Shown here piece by piece: positions 18,001 to 27,193 of a DNA stretch of 38,821 nt. A program made the translations under genes and the position numbers. Numbering within the stretch: position 1 is the stretch's first letter; each line of letters begins with the position of its first letter. Under the pieces are notes generated by a model. It worked only from the letters and a program-made list of their open reading frames with translations, made no database searches and was not told the origin of the DNA. The stretch is taken from contig CAILKP010000013.1 of NCBI GenBank assembly GCA_903834785.1, positions 1 through 38,821 on the forward strand, written 5' to 3'. This stretch comes from an uncultured bacterium. Lineage in GTDB: Bacteria > Planctomycetota > Phycisphaerae > Phycisphaerales > UBA1924.

Positions 18001-20358
18001 ATGGCCGACGTGCGGATCCAACCCGATAGTTTCAGCACCCGTGGCCTCCGAGGCCGCGCTGAAGGACTGCTGCTGCGGTTCCCCTCGCTGGTGCTGAGCT
18101 TCGCAGTGCTCTCCGTCGCCGCTCTGGTGCTGGGCACGGTCTTTGCCACGCTTCACGGGCGAACCCCGGTGGCAGTGGGCCAACTGGCTCCGGAAGCACG
18201 CCTGGTCCGCGTTCCGCTGGCCGTGGAAGATGAGCTGGCCACCGACGCCTATCGAGCGGCCGCACGCGAGCGTGCTGCCCGCGTGTACATCATGGATCCG
18301 CGGGTCCTGCCGGAACTGCGGGTTGCACTGGAGAACCTTCCCCGGGCTGTGGCCGCGGCACAATCACTGGAGGCCGTGGCCGTCCGGATCCGCGATCAGT
18401 TCGCGCTTTCTGATGCTGCTTTGGCGGCCCTGCGGCCCCTGGCCAGCGGCGATGCCGCGACGGACTGGAGCCAGCGCATCGACGTGCTGGACCAGATGCT
18501 CCGCGAGAATCCGCTGATCGACCAGCAGGCCTATCAGATCGAGGCCGTCACGATCAACGAGCATGCCGAACTGCGTGACCCCGCAGCAACGACCGCCGCG
18601 ACGCAGAGCCGCAAGGTGCCCACCAAGGCCATGCTGCCACTGGGCTCGGAGGTTGCATCACGTGCACTTCGTGCCTGCGTAGCTACCGCCGGTTTCTCCG
18701 GGATCGTCGGGGACACCATCTTCGCCCGGCTGATCCGGATCAACCAGCCCACCCATCTGTTCGATCAGGCTGCGACGCTGTCGAATCAGGCCGCCGCCGC
18801 TGAAGCCGTTGAACCCCGCACCGTCAGCAAGCAGGTCGGCCAGGTCATCTTCGCCGAAGGTGAGCGTCTCACGCCGGAGAAGGTCGCGCTCTACGGCATG
18901 GAACGGCGGGCGTTCACAGCATCGCAGACTGCCTATCAGCGACTGGTAGGCATCCTCGCTCCCGCGGGCTCCGGCGTGCTCATCGTCGCGGCCATGGTCG
19001 CGTTCATTCGCACCTATGCCGCGGGGCTGCTCGTCCTTCCCGGCCGGCTGGCGGTGTATGTCGCGATCGTCGTCGGCTGCATGGTGGCGGGCGTGACGCT
19101 GGCGGTAAACAACCCGTGGCTGCTCAGCGCGGCGGTTGCCGGTGCGGCTGCGCTGGTGACCATTGTCTCGGCGGCGATGTACGACCGGCGTCTGGCCTTT
19201 GGCATGGGCACCATGGCCTGTCTGGGGCTGTGCATCGCCATGCACCTGCCGGTGTCCATGGTTGCCATCGCGCTGTGCGGTGTTGGCGTGGTCGCCTGGA
19301 CGCTCCGCGAGCTTCGTCAGCGCAACACACTCATCAAGACGTCTGCGATGGCAGCCAGTGCCGCCGCGGCTGCGGCCCTGCTCTTTGGCTTGCTTGACCG
19401 TCCGCTCAGCCGTGTTGCGATCGACCAGGCCGTCTGGGAGGCCGGCACCACCGGTGCCGCGGTGCTGCTGACGGGCTTCCTGGTCCTGGGCGTGCTCCCT
19501 TGGCTGGAGCGTCTGCTCGGCGTGACCACAGGCCTGACCCTCGTTGACCTTCGCGACCCGCAGCACCCGTTGCTCCGCGAGCTTCAGCAGCGGGCCCCCG
19601 GCACGTACAACCACTCGCTGAACGTCGCCTCACTGGCCGAAGCCGCGGCGGGCGCCATCGGTGCCGATACGCTGCTGGCCTATGTCGGCTCGCTGTACCA
19701 CGACGTGGGCAAGATGAACAAGCCCGAGTACTTCGTGGAGAATCAGACGGCCGGCATCAACCGCCACGACCGGCTGACCCCCGCGATGTCGCTGCTGGTC
19801 ATCGTCAGCCACGTTCGCGACGGTATTGAACTCGCCCGCGAGCACCGGCTTCCCGTCTCGCTGCACCATTTCATTGAAGCGCACCACGGCACCACACTGG
19901 TTGAGTACTTCTTTGCCCGCGCCCGCAAGCAGGCCGAAAAGGCCGAGCAAAGCGGGGAGGATGTGGCGATGCCTCTGGAAGTCGAGTACCGCTACCCAGG
20001 CCCACGCCCGCGCACCAAGGAAGTCGCGATCATCATGGTGTGCGATGCCGCCGAAAGCGCGACGCGCAGCCTGGCAGATCCATCGGCCGCCAAGATCGAG
20101 TCCATGGTCCGAGCGATCGCCCACAAGCGGCTGATGGACGGCCAGTTCGACGAGTGCGCCCTGACGCTGGGCGAGCTCAACACCGTCGTCGAGGCGATCA
20201 GCCGCACCCTGGTGGCGATGAACCACCAGCGGATCGCATACCCCGAGGCACGGACACGTGATGTCGCTCGAGCGGCAGCCGCGGCCGCTGAGCCCGCCAA
20301 GGGCAACGAGGCCCGCAGCAGTGTCATACCGCCCGCGACGGCGGCAGCCCGGGGCTGA
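18001..20358 (+). CDS. 7TM-HD phosphodiesterase (PgpH/YqfF-like)
   Basis: A 785-residue membrane protein in the layout of the 7TM receptors with an intracellular HD hydrolase domain. An N-terminal TM helix (about 29-50) is followed by a large extracytoplasmic domain (about 51-305), a bundle of TM helices (about 318-510) and a cytoplasmic HD domain (about 530-720). Catalytic HD residues are visible at H567-D568 in SLYHDVGKMNKPEYF, with other ligands in GTYNHSLNVA and HHFIEAHHGT. Characterised relatives such as Listeria PgpH hydrolyse cyclic di-AMP, so this protein probably lowers c-di-AMP; substrate is inferred. Position straight after phoH matches the conserved phoH-yqfF-ybeY order of Firmicutes. 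The C-terminal 40 residues are alanine-rich and probably disordered. Confidence 0.9.
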   Translation: MADVRIQPDSFSTRGLRGRAEGLLLRFPSLVLSFAVLSVAALVLGTVFATLHGRTPVAVGQLAPEARLVRVPLAVEDELATDAYRAAARERAARVYIMDPRVLPELRVALENLPRAVAAAQSLEAVAVRIRDQFALSDAALAALRPLASGDAATDWSQRIDVLDQMLRENPLIDQQAYQIEAVTINEHAELRDPAATTAATQSRKVPTKAMLPLGSEVASRALRACVATAGFSGIVGDTIFARLIRINQPTHLFDQAATLSNQAAAAEAVEPRTVSKQVGQVIFAEGERLTPEKVALYGMERRAFTASQTAYQRLVGILAPAGSGVLIVAAMVAFIRTYAAGLLVLPGRLAVYVAIVVGCMVAGVTLAVNNPWLLSAAVAGAAALVTIVSAAMYDRRLAFGMGTMACLGLCIAMHLPVSMVAIALCGVGVVAWTLRELRQRNTLIKTSAMAASAAAAAALLFGLLDRPLSRVAIDQAVWEAGTTGAAVLLTGFLVLGVLPWLERLLGVTTGLTLVDLRDPQHPLLRELQQRAPGTYNHSLNVASLAEAAAGAIGADTLLAYVGSLYHDVGKMNKPEYFVENQTAGINRHDRLTPAMSLLVIVSHVRDGIELAREHRLPVSLHHFIEAHHGTTLVEYFFARARKQAEKAEQSGEDVAMPLEVEYRYPGPRPRTKEVAIIMVCDAAESATRSLADPSAAKIESMVRAIAHKRLMDGQFDECALTLGELNTVVEAISRTLVAMNHQRIAYPEARTRDVARAAAAAAEPAKGNEARSSVIPPATAAARG

Positions 20359-20601
20359 GGTCCCCACCGATGCCGGCCAGGCGGATCCAACCACCCGGAG
20401 GCGAGGCGGCCTGCGTTTCCAGAAACGAAGAATTCGGCAACCCTTCGCGTTGCCACCCCTAGAACCCAATGTTTCCGGGGGATCTCCTAGTTCCAAATTC
20501 CGTTCTTCTTCGGCATATGCCACAGAATTCCGGGGAACTCCTACCGATACCACTTAGGCCCTAGGAATGATCGTGGGGATCACCAGGACAAAGGCCAGAT
20601 T
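20359..20601. promoter_or_regulatory. Intergenic region with repeated short motif upstream of hybrid kinase
   Basis: This 243-base gap holds two copies of a motif, TCCGGGGGATCTCC at 20474-20487 and TCCGGGGAACTCC at 20529-20541, both followed by TA. The first is identical to 11648-11661 upstream of the chemoreceptor. A second shared motif, GCGTTTCC(A/G)GAAA, is at 20413-20425 and 11679-11691. These may be binding sites of a common regulator; no promoter consensus was recognised. Confidence 0.35.
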
Positions 20602-23592
20602 GTGTTATCACCTGACGCCTTCATCCCGTTGCTGGCACCCGGCATGTCCCTCGGCTCCGAGTGGCCCGATCCCCTCACGGTGGGGCTGGTTGGTGCTGCG
20701 GCTGCAACGCTGGCCGCGGCCGGCTGGTGGGCATCCCGAAAGGCCCGAAGACGATCGGGTGCAAACTCGGGAAGTACCGACCAACCGGCCTCGTCGATCC
20801 GGCTCCCTGAGCTCATGGATGGCCTGCCCAGTGGAGCCGCCATCATCGATGGCCAGCGGATTCGCCTGAACAAAGCCGCTCGTGCGATGCTGGGCATGAC
20901 GGACAATCCGCCGACCACACTCGCCGACTGGTTCACCCAAGCGTTCGGCAGCCGCGCCGGTCAGGTCTGGACGCTCTACGAGCAAGCCCGCAGGGCAGGA
21001 TTTCCCCGCCCGGATGTGGTCCCCGCCCTGCACCGAGACGGCCACCAGGTGTTCATTGAGTTCAGCGCGAGCATCGACGGCCAGACTGAGATCTGGCTGA
21101 TGAATGATGTGACCGCTCGCGTGACGGCCGAGCGTGCGGTGGAGGATCAGGCCATTCGCCTGCTGGACATCATGGCCGCCTCGCCGGGGGCGGTGCACGT
21201 GCTGCGGCTGGACCGCACGGGACGGCTGAGCGTCGAGTTTGTCTCTGACGCCGCGGCAGAGCTCTATGGCATACCAGCACCAGAGCTTCAGCGAGGCACC
21301 GCGCTGTTTGATGCCATCATCGCCGAGGACCGCGTCGAGGTGATGTCTTCACTGCACCAGTCGGCACGAACTCGAACGGCCTGGCGGAACCACCACCGCA
21401 TCATCGCCCGTGACGGCACGGTCAAATGGGTACTCGCCCACTCGATGCCCCGCACCGTGGCCGACGGTTCGACGGAGTGGTGCGGGACGCTGACCGACGA
21501 AACCGCCCGCGTCAGCGCTCAGGACGAGGCAAGAGAGACCAGCAACCGGCTGGCCGACGTGCTGGCGGCCATTCCATCGGCGGTCGTCCGCTTCCGATTC
21601 TCATCGATAACAGGAACTCTCGAGTTCCTGTTTGCCACCGAACGGCTTCACGAACTGCTGGGGATCACACCCCAAGAGGCGATGGCCGACAGCCGCGCCG
21701 TACTTGATCTCGTCGATCCGCAGGACGCCCCGTCACTGATGGCCGAGATCCGGAGCCGAGCCGAGGATCTGATGCTCGGCATGCTCACCTTCCGCATGCA
21801 GCGGAAGGACGGCTCCCGCCTGTGGATGCGTCTGTACGCCAGGCCGGATCATGGCCTGGAGGGTGCGGCGATCTTCACCGCCACGCTGACCGACGTGACC
21901 TCGCAGGTCGAACTCTCTCACCGAGCCGACGAGGCATCGGCCGTCTTCCGCGAACTGGCGGCATCAGCACCTGTGGTGGTCTGGCAGGCCGACGTTCATC
22001 AGAATGTCATTTATCTCAGCCCGGGCTGGCAGCGGCTGACCGGCCATGCCGAGGCCGAGGCACTCGGTACCGGCTGGGCACGGTTTGTCCACGCCGACGA
22101 CCTGTTTGAGGTTGCACGAAGCTGGAACGCCGCCTTCGCTGCCCGGCGGCCGCTGAAGGTCGAGTACCGCGTCGGAGCGGCGGAGATCGGCTGGACCTGG
22201 ATGCTCTCACAGTCGGTCCCGGTATTCCGCTCGGCGGGCGAGTTTGCCGGCTATGTCGGCACGCTCACGGATATCTCCCAGCAGCGAGCGATGATCTCCG
22301 CCATGGAGCACGCCCGCGCTGCAGCTGAGGAAGCAAGCCGGGCAAAGAGCGACTTCCTGGCCAACATGAGCCACGAAATCCGCACTCCCATGACCGCCAT
22401 CCTCGGCTACACCGAGCTGCTGAGTGATCACACGCTCCCGCCGCAGCAGCAGGCGGAGCACATCGAGACGATCCGCCGCAACGGCAGGCACCTGCTGACG
22501 GTAATCAATGACATTCTGGATATTTCCCGGATTGAAGCCGGGGAGCTGAGGATCGAGCTTGGTGCAGTCGACCCGCGAGCACTGATCACGGAGGTTGTCG
22601 ACCTGCTCCGCGTCCGCGCCGACGAGAAGCGGCTGCAGCTGATCGTCGATCTGGACGCTCAGCTGCCCGCGCTGTTTCGCGGCGATGCCTCGCGGCTGCG
22701 GCAGGTGCTCATAAACCTCGTCGGCAACGCCGTCAAGTTCACCGAGCAGGGCTCGGTCCGCGTCTCGGCACACCTGGCCGCCGACCGCGGCCCGGCCGCC
22801 ATCGAGTTTGCCGTCACCGACACCGGCATCGGGATGGATGGAGCCGCAATCGCTCGGCTCTTCAGGCCGTTCAGCCAGGCCGATGCCTCGATGTCAAGGC
22901 GGTTCGGCGGAACCGGGCTGGGGCTGTCCATTTCCAGGGGCCTGGCCGAGCTGATGGGCGGCACCATCGCGGTAGCGAGCACCGAAGGGGTGGGAAGCTG
23001 CTTTACGCTGTCGATCCCCTTTCAGCTCGCCGAAGCCGAGATCGCCGCCGCGGTCGCCCCGGCTGCTGTGCCGCGGCTGCCCGAGCCCGCCCCGCTGGCG
23101 GGCCTGAGCATTCTGCTGGCCGAGGATGGTCCGGACAATCAGCGGCTGCTCTCGCTGCATCTCCGCCGCGCTGGCGCACGCGTTACCGTTGTGGAGAACG
23201 GCCGGCTTGCGATAGAGTCCATCGCGGCGGGAACATCGGGCACCGATCCGGCAACCCCGCAGTTCCACGTCGTACTCATGGACATGCAGATGCCGGAGGT
23301 TGACGGCTACACCGCCGCGGCGATACTCCGCCAGCGCGGCTACCCCGGTCCGATCGTGGCCCTGACGGCTCACGCGATGGCGGGCGACCGCGAACGCTGC
23401 ATCGCCGCGGGATGCGATGAGTACCTCAGCAAGCCAGTTGAACGGCACAAGCTCATCGACACCGTCCGCCAGGTGGCTGGTGCACGCGCGGCATTGGCCC
23501 CCTCCACGCCCTCCTCCCCCAAGGTCAACCCCGCCGCTCACCCGACTCCGGCTCACCCCGGCAGGCCAGAAGACGGCAACCCACAGGGATAA
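20602..23592 (+). CDS. Hybrid sensor histidine kinase with four PAS domains
   Basis: A 996-residue signalling protein. One hydrophobic segment near the N-terminus (about residues 22-45) may anchor it. Four PAS-like modules follow (starting near 69, 188, 317 and 449), then HisKA with the phosphoacceptor H591 in NMSHEIRTPM, an HATPase domain (about 690-810; N box LINLVGNAVKFTE, DTGIGM, FGGTGLGLSIS) and a receiver domain (about 836-965) with phosphoacceptor D894 in VVLMDMQMPEVDG and the conserved Lys in YLSKPVE. It would autophosphorylate in response to signals sensed by PAS and pass phosphate to its receiver. No Hpt protein or response regulator is adjacent, so the output is unknown. The GTG start is supported by AAGG at 20591-20594. 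Confidence 0.95.
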   Translation: MLSPDAFIPLLAPGMSLGSEWPDPLTVGLVGAAAATLAAAGWWASRKARRRSGANSGSTDQPASSIRLPELMDGLPSGAAIIDGQRIRLNKAARAMLGMTDNPPTTLADWFTQAFGSRAGQVWTLYEQARRAGFPRPDVVPALHRDGHQVFIEFSASIDGQTEIWLMNDVTARVTAERAVEDQAIRLLDIMAASPGAVHVLRLDRTGRLSVEFVSDAAAELYGIPAPELQRGTALFDAIIAEDRVEVMSSLHQSARTRTAWRNHHRIIARDGTVKWVLAHSMPRTVADGSTEWCGTLTDETARVSAQDEARETSNRLADVLAAIPSAVVRFRFSSITGTLEFLFATERLHELLGITPQEAMADSRAVLDLVDPQDAPSLMAEIRSRAEDLMLGMLTFRMQRKDGSRLWMRLYARPDHGLEGAAIFTATLTDVTSQVELSHRADEASAVFRELAASAPVVVWQADVHQNVIYLSPGWQRLTGHAEAEALGTGWARFVHADDLFEVARSWNAAFAARRPLKVEYRVGAAEIGWTWMLSQSVPVFRSAGEFAGYVGTLTDISQQRAMISAMEHARAAAEEASRAKSDFLANMSHEIRTPMTAILGYTELLSDHTLPPQQQAEHIETIRRNGRHLLTVINDILDISRIEAGELRIELGAVDPRALITEVVDLLRVRADEKRLQLIVDLDAQLPALFRGDASRLRQVLINLVGNAVKFTEQGSVRVSAHLAADRGPAAIEFAVTDTGIGMDGAAIARLFRPFSQADASMSRRFGGTGLGLSISRGLAELMGGTIAVASTEGVGSCFTLSIPFQLAEAEIAAAVAPAAVPRLPEPAPLAGLSILLAEDGPDNQRLLSLHLRRAGARVTVVENGRLAIESIAAGTSGTDPATPQFHVVLMDMQMPEVDGYTAAAILRQRGYPGPIVALTAHAMAGDRERCIAAGCDEYLSKPVERHKLIDTVRQVAGARAALAPSTPSSPKVNPAAHPTPAHPGRPEDGNPQG

Positions 23593-23622
23593 CTCCTTGC
23601 CCGTCCCCGGGTACCCTGCGGC

Positions 23623-26600
23623 ATGATCAACTCCCGCCTGGCGCTGCTCACTGCTCTGATCGCTGGTTCCTGTGCCTCCGTCGCCTCGGCCCTTCAGCCG
23701 GGGAGCCCGGCGGCCACACCTCCGGTCGGGTATTACCGCCAGCCGGCCATTGCAAGCGACCGACTCGTGCTCGTCGCCGAGGGCGACTTGTGGAAAGTGC
23801 CGCTGTCAGGCGGCGTGGCCACACGCCTGACCAGCCACCCGGGTGAGGAAACGCTGCCATCCGTTTCGCCCGACGGCAAGCTCGTCGCCTTCACGGCTGA
23901 GTACGAGGGCGGGCAGGAGGCGTACGTCATGCCGCTGGCTGGCGGAAAGCCCACGCGGCTGACCTACGACGGCCGCGGACTGGTCGCCGGCTGGACGGCA
24001 GCCGGTGAGGTGCTCATCACCAGCGACCGCACCTCCACGCTGCCCAACCCGCAGCTCATTACGATCGATCCTGCCTCCGGTGCACGCAATCAGATTCCGC
24101 TGTGGCAGGCCAGCGACGGCGCGTTTGATGCCCAGTCGGGCAAGCTCGCGTTCGTTCGGCTGCCGTTCCAGGGAAGCGCGACGAAGCGTTACCGCGGCGG
24201 TTTCATCCAGCAGTTGTGGATCTGGGACCCGGCCGCCGAGGGCGGCAAGCAGGAGGCGGTGGCCATCTCGACTGATTTCACCGGCACCAGCAAGCGGCCG
24301 ATGTGGTGGCAGGGCCGCATTTATTTCGTTTCCGACCGCGATGGGCACATGAACATCTGGTCCATGCTGCCAGACGGCAAGGACGCAAAGCAGCACACCA
24401 CCCACAGCGGGCTGGATGTGCTCGGCGGCACGCTGGCCAATGGCAAGATCGCCTATCAGCTCGGCGCCGATGTCTGGGTTCTGGACATCGCCAGCGGCAA
24501 GACCGCGGCGGTCTCGATCACACTCGATAGCGACATGGACCAGCTCCGCGAGCGCTGGGTGGACAAGCCGGCGGAGTTCATCACCTCAGTGGCCCCCAGC
24601 CCCGATGGCGACCGCGTCGTGATCACCTCGCGCGGTCGGGTGTTTGTTGCCCCGGCACGCTCCGGCCCCGGCTCCCGCGTGGTTGATGTCGTCCGCGACG
24701 ATGCCGCCCGGTACCGCAACGCCCGATTTATGCCCGATGGCAAGACCGTGGTGACACTCTCAGATCGCACCGGTGAGCTGGAGATCTTCACCGCCCCGGC
24801 CAGCGGGACTGCCGCTGCGGGTGCCGGCCCGGCCCAACTCGAGCAGCTCAGCACCGACGGCAGTGTCCTTCGCTGGGAAGCTGTTCCCTCGCCAGATGGC
24901 AAGCTCATCGCCCACACCGACAAGAACAACCGCCTGTGGGTGCTGGATGTGGCCACCAAGACCAGCACGCAGATTGACGAGAACCCCTATGAGGAGATCA
25001 GCGAGCTTCGCTGGTCGGCCGACAGCCGGCATCTGGCGTACGTCAATCAGGCCGCGAACGTCTTCCGCATCATCCGCATCTACAGCGTTGAGAGCAAGAC
25101 GGCCACCACGGTGACCACCGACCGCTACGACAGCTACAGCCCGACATGGAGCGGTGACGGCAAGTATCTGTACTTGCTGAGCGACCGCAACCTGCGCACA
25201 CTGGCCGGCAGCCCGTGGGGCCCCAATGCCCCGGATCCCTTCCTGACCGAGACCACCAGGGTCATGGCGCTGGCACTGCAGCCGCTCAAGGCCGGCGAGC
25301 GCTTCCCGTTTGCGCCAAAGGACGAACTGGCAGGCGACAAGCCCAAGGAAAAGGAGAAGGACAAGAAGCCCGAGGAGACCAAGCCCAAGCCCGCCGCCGA
25401 CGGCGCGACGGCCAAGGCGGAACCCGCCAAGGACGAGAAGCCCAAGGCCGACGAGAAGAAGCCCGACGAAAAGAAGGAGGAGAAGAAAGACGCCAAGGAA
25501 GTCAAGAAGATCGAGATCAACTTCGACGGCATCCTCCAGCGTCAGTTTGAAGTTCCCGTGCCCAGCGGCAACTACGCCTCGCTGTCAGCCTCGGAGAAGA
25601 CCCTTTTCCTGCTGGTCTCCCCCACTTCCTTTGACCGCAAGAACGACCTGCGGGCCCTGGAAATCAAGAACCAGGACATCGAGCTGAAGACCGTATCCGC
25701 CGATGTGGACTCCTACGAGCTCTCAGCCGACGGCAAGAAGCTGCTGATCCGCAAGAAGGACGCGCTGATCATGGCTGATGCTGCCGCGGCGCCGGCCGAT
25801 GAGGCCAAGGGCCGCGTCAACCTGGGCGGCTGGACCTTCGCCTTCCAGCCCCGCACCCAGTGGCGGCAGATGTACACCGACGCCTGGCGGCTGATGCGCG
25901 ACTACTTCTACGACACCAACATGCACGGGGTCGACTGGGTCGCGATGAAGGCCAAGTACGCTCCGCTGGCCGAGCGTGTTGCCACTCGGGCCGAGCTCAA
26001 CGATGTGCTTGCCCAGATGGTCGGCGAGCTGTCCGCGCTGCACCACTTCGTCCGCGGCGGGGACGGCCGCACGACACCGGCCGTTGACCGTGCCCCGGTC
26101 GGTTCACTCGGCGCCTTCATCTCACGCGATGAGGCCGCCGGCGGCCACCGCATCGTCACGATCTACCGCAACGACCCTGATGAGCCCGGCCGCGCCGCCC
26201 CGCTGGCCCGCCCCGAAGTTGCAGCACGCGAGGGGGACATCATCGAGCTTGTCGATGGCGTACCTGCTCTCAGCGTGCGCGACCTGGGCGAGTTGCTCCG
26301 CCACAAGATCGGCAAGCAGGTCCTGCTGCGTCTGAAGCCCGCCGCCGGCCCCGCAGGTGAATCACGCGACGTCATCGTCACACCTGTCAGCCTCGAGGCC
26401 GAGAACGACCTTCGGTACCACCAGTGGCAGATCTCACGCCGCAACGCCGTCGAGGCCGCATCGGGCGGCAAGTTCGGCTACGTCCACCTTCGCGCCATGG
26501 GCGGAGACAACTACACCGAGTGGGCCAAGGGGTACTTCCCGGCCTTCAACCGCGACGGGCTGATCATCGATGTCCGCCACAACCGCGGCGGCAACATTGA

Positions 26601-27090
26601 CTCGTGGATCCTGACCGAACTGCTCCGCAAGCAGTGGTTCACCTGGTCCGGCCGCGTCGGCCAGCCCTACTGGAACATGCAGTACGCCTTCCGCGGCCAC
26701 ATCGTCGTGCTCTGCAACGAGCGCACCGCATCAGACGGTGAGGCCTTTGCCGAAGGCATCCGGCGCCTGGGCATCGGCAAGGTCATCGGCATGCGCACCT
26801 GGGGCGGCGAGATCTGGCTCTCGAGCTCCAACGTTCTCGTGGACAAGGGCATCGCCTCGGCAGCGGAAAACGGCGTGTTCGGACCCGAGGGCACCTGGCT
26901 GATCGAGGGCCATGGTGTGGACCCCGACATCGTCGTGGACAACCTGCCCCGCGCAACCTTCGACGGTGCCGATGCCCAGCTCGATGCGGCGATTGCGCAC
27001 CTCAAGAAGCTGTGCGCTGAGAAGCCGATCCAGCCGATCGTGGTGCCGGCCAAGCCGGACAAGTCCAGCCCGGACAACAAGAAGAAGTGA
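23623..27090 (+). CDS. Tricorn-like S41 protease, exported
   Basis: A 1155-residue protein with a signal peptide (residues 1-23), two WD40/PD40-like beta-propeller regions (about 40-300 and 310-545) with repeated SPDGK motifs, a lysine/glutamate-rich linker (about 566-629), a helical C1 domain, a PDZ domain (about 850-930) and an S41 peptidase domain. Tricorn-type catalytic residues are visible: H807 or H808 in SALHHFVRGG, and S1037-D1038 in NERTASDGEAFAEG, with the oxyanion region in RHNRGGNIDS. Tricorn degrades oligopeptides, so this is probably a periplasmic peptidase. The charged linker is longer and more repetitive than in archaeal tricorn. It begins 30 bases after the hybrid kinase gene, so they may be co-transcribed, though no Shine-Dalgarno is evident. 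Confidence 0.93.
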   Translation: MINSRLALLTALIAGSCASVASALQPGSPAATPPVGYYRQPAIASDRLVLVAEGDLWKVPLSGGVATRLTSHPGEETLPSVSPDGKLVAFTAEYEGGQEAYVMPLAGGKPTRLTYDGRGLVAGWTAAGEVLITSDRTSTLPNPQLITIDPASGARNQIPLWQASDGAFDAQSGKLAFVRLPFQGSATKRYRGGFIQQLWIWDPAAEGGKQEAVAISTDFTGTSKRPMWWQGRIYFVSDRDGHMNIWSMLPDGKDAKQHTTHSGLDVLGGTLANGKIAYQLGADVWVLDIASGKTAAVSITLDSDMDQLRERWVDKPAEFITSVAPSPDGDRVVITSRGRVFVAPARSGPGSRVVDVVRDDAARYRNARFMPDGKTVVTLSDRTGELEIFTAPASGTAAAGAGPAQLEQLSTDGSVLRWEAVPSPDGKLIAHTDKNNRLWVLDVATKTSTQIDENPYEEISELRWSADSRHLAYVNQAANVFRIIRIYSVESKTATTVTTDRYDSYSPTWSGDGKYLYLLSDRNLRTLAGSPWGPNAPDPFLTETTRVMALALQPLKAGERFPFAPKDELAGDKPKEKEKDKKPEETKPKPAADGATAKAEPAKDEKPKADEKKPDEKKEEKKDAKEVKKIEINFDGILQRQFEVPVPSGNYASLSASEKTLFLLVSPTSFDRKNDLRALEIKNQDIELKTVSADVDSYELSADGKKLLIRKKDALIMADAAAAPADEAKGRVNLGGWTFAFQPRTQWRQMYTDAWRLMRDYFYDTNMHGVDWVAMKAKYAPLAERVATRAELNDVLAQMVGELSALHHFVRGGDGRTTPAVDRAPVGSLGAFISRDEAAGGHRIVTIYRNDPDEPGRAAPLARPEVAAREGDIIELVDGVPALSVRDLGELLRHKIGKQVLLRLKPAAGPAGESRDVIVTPVSLEAENDLRYHQWQISRRNAVEAASGGKFGYVHLRAMGGDNYTEWAKGYFPAFNRDGLIIDVRHNRGGNIDSWILTELLRKQWFTWSGRVGQPYWNMQYAFRGHIVVLCNERTASDGEAFAEGIRRLGIGKVIGMRTWGGEIWLSSSNVLVDKGIASAAENGVFGPEGTWLIEGHGVDPDIVVDNLPRATFDGADAQLDAAIAHLKKLCAEKPIQPIVVPAKPDKSSPDNKKK

Positions 27091-27193
27091 TCGAGTTGTT
27101 ACCTTGGGGGGGAGGGGAAACGCCGGAAGCAAGAGAGCGACTCGAGAAACGCTCCGCCGGCAGCGGATCAGCCTTTCTGTCGGGCACCAAGGC

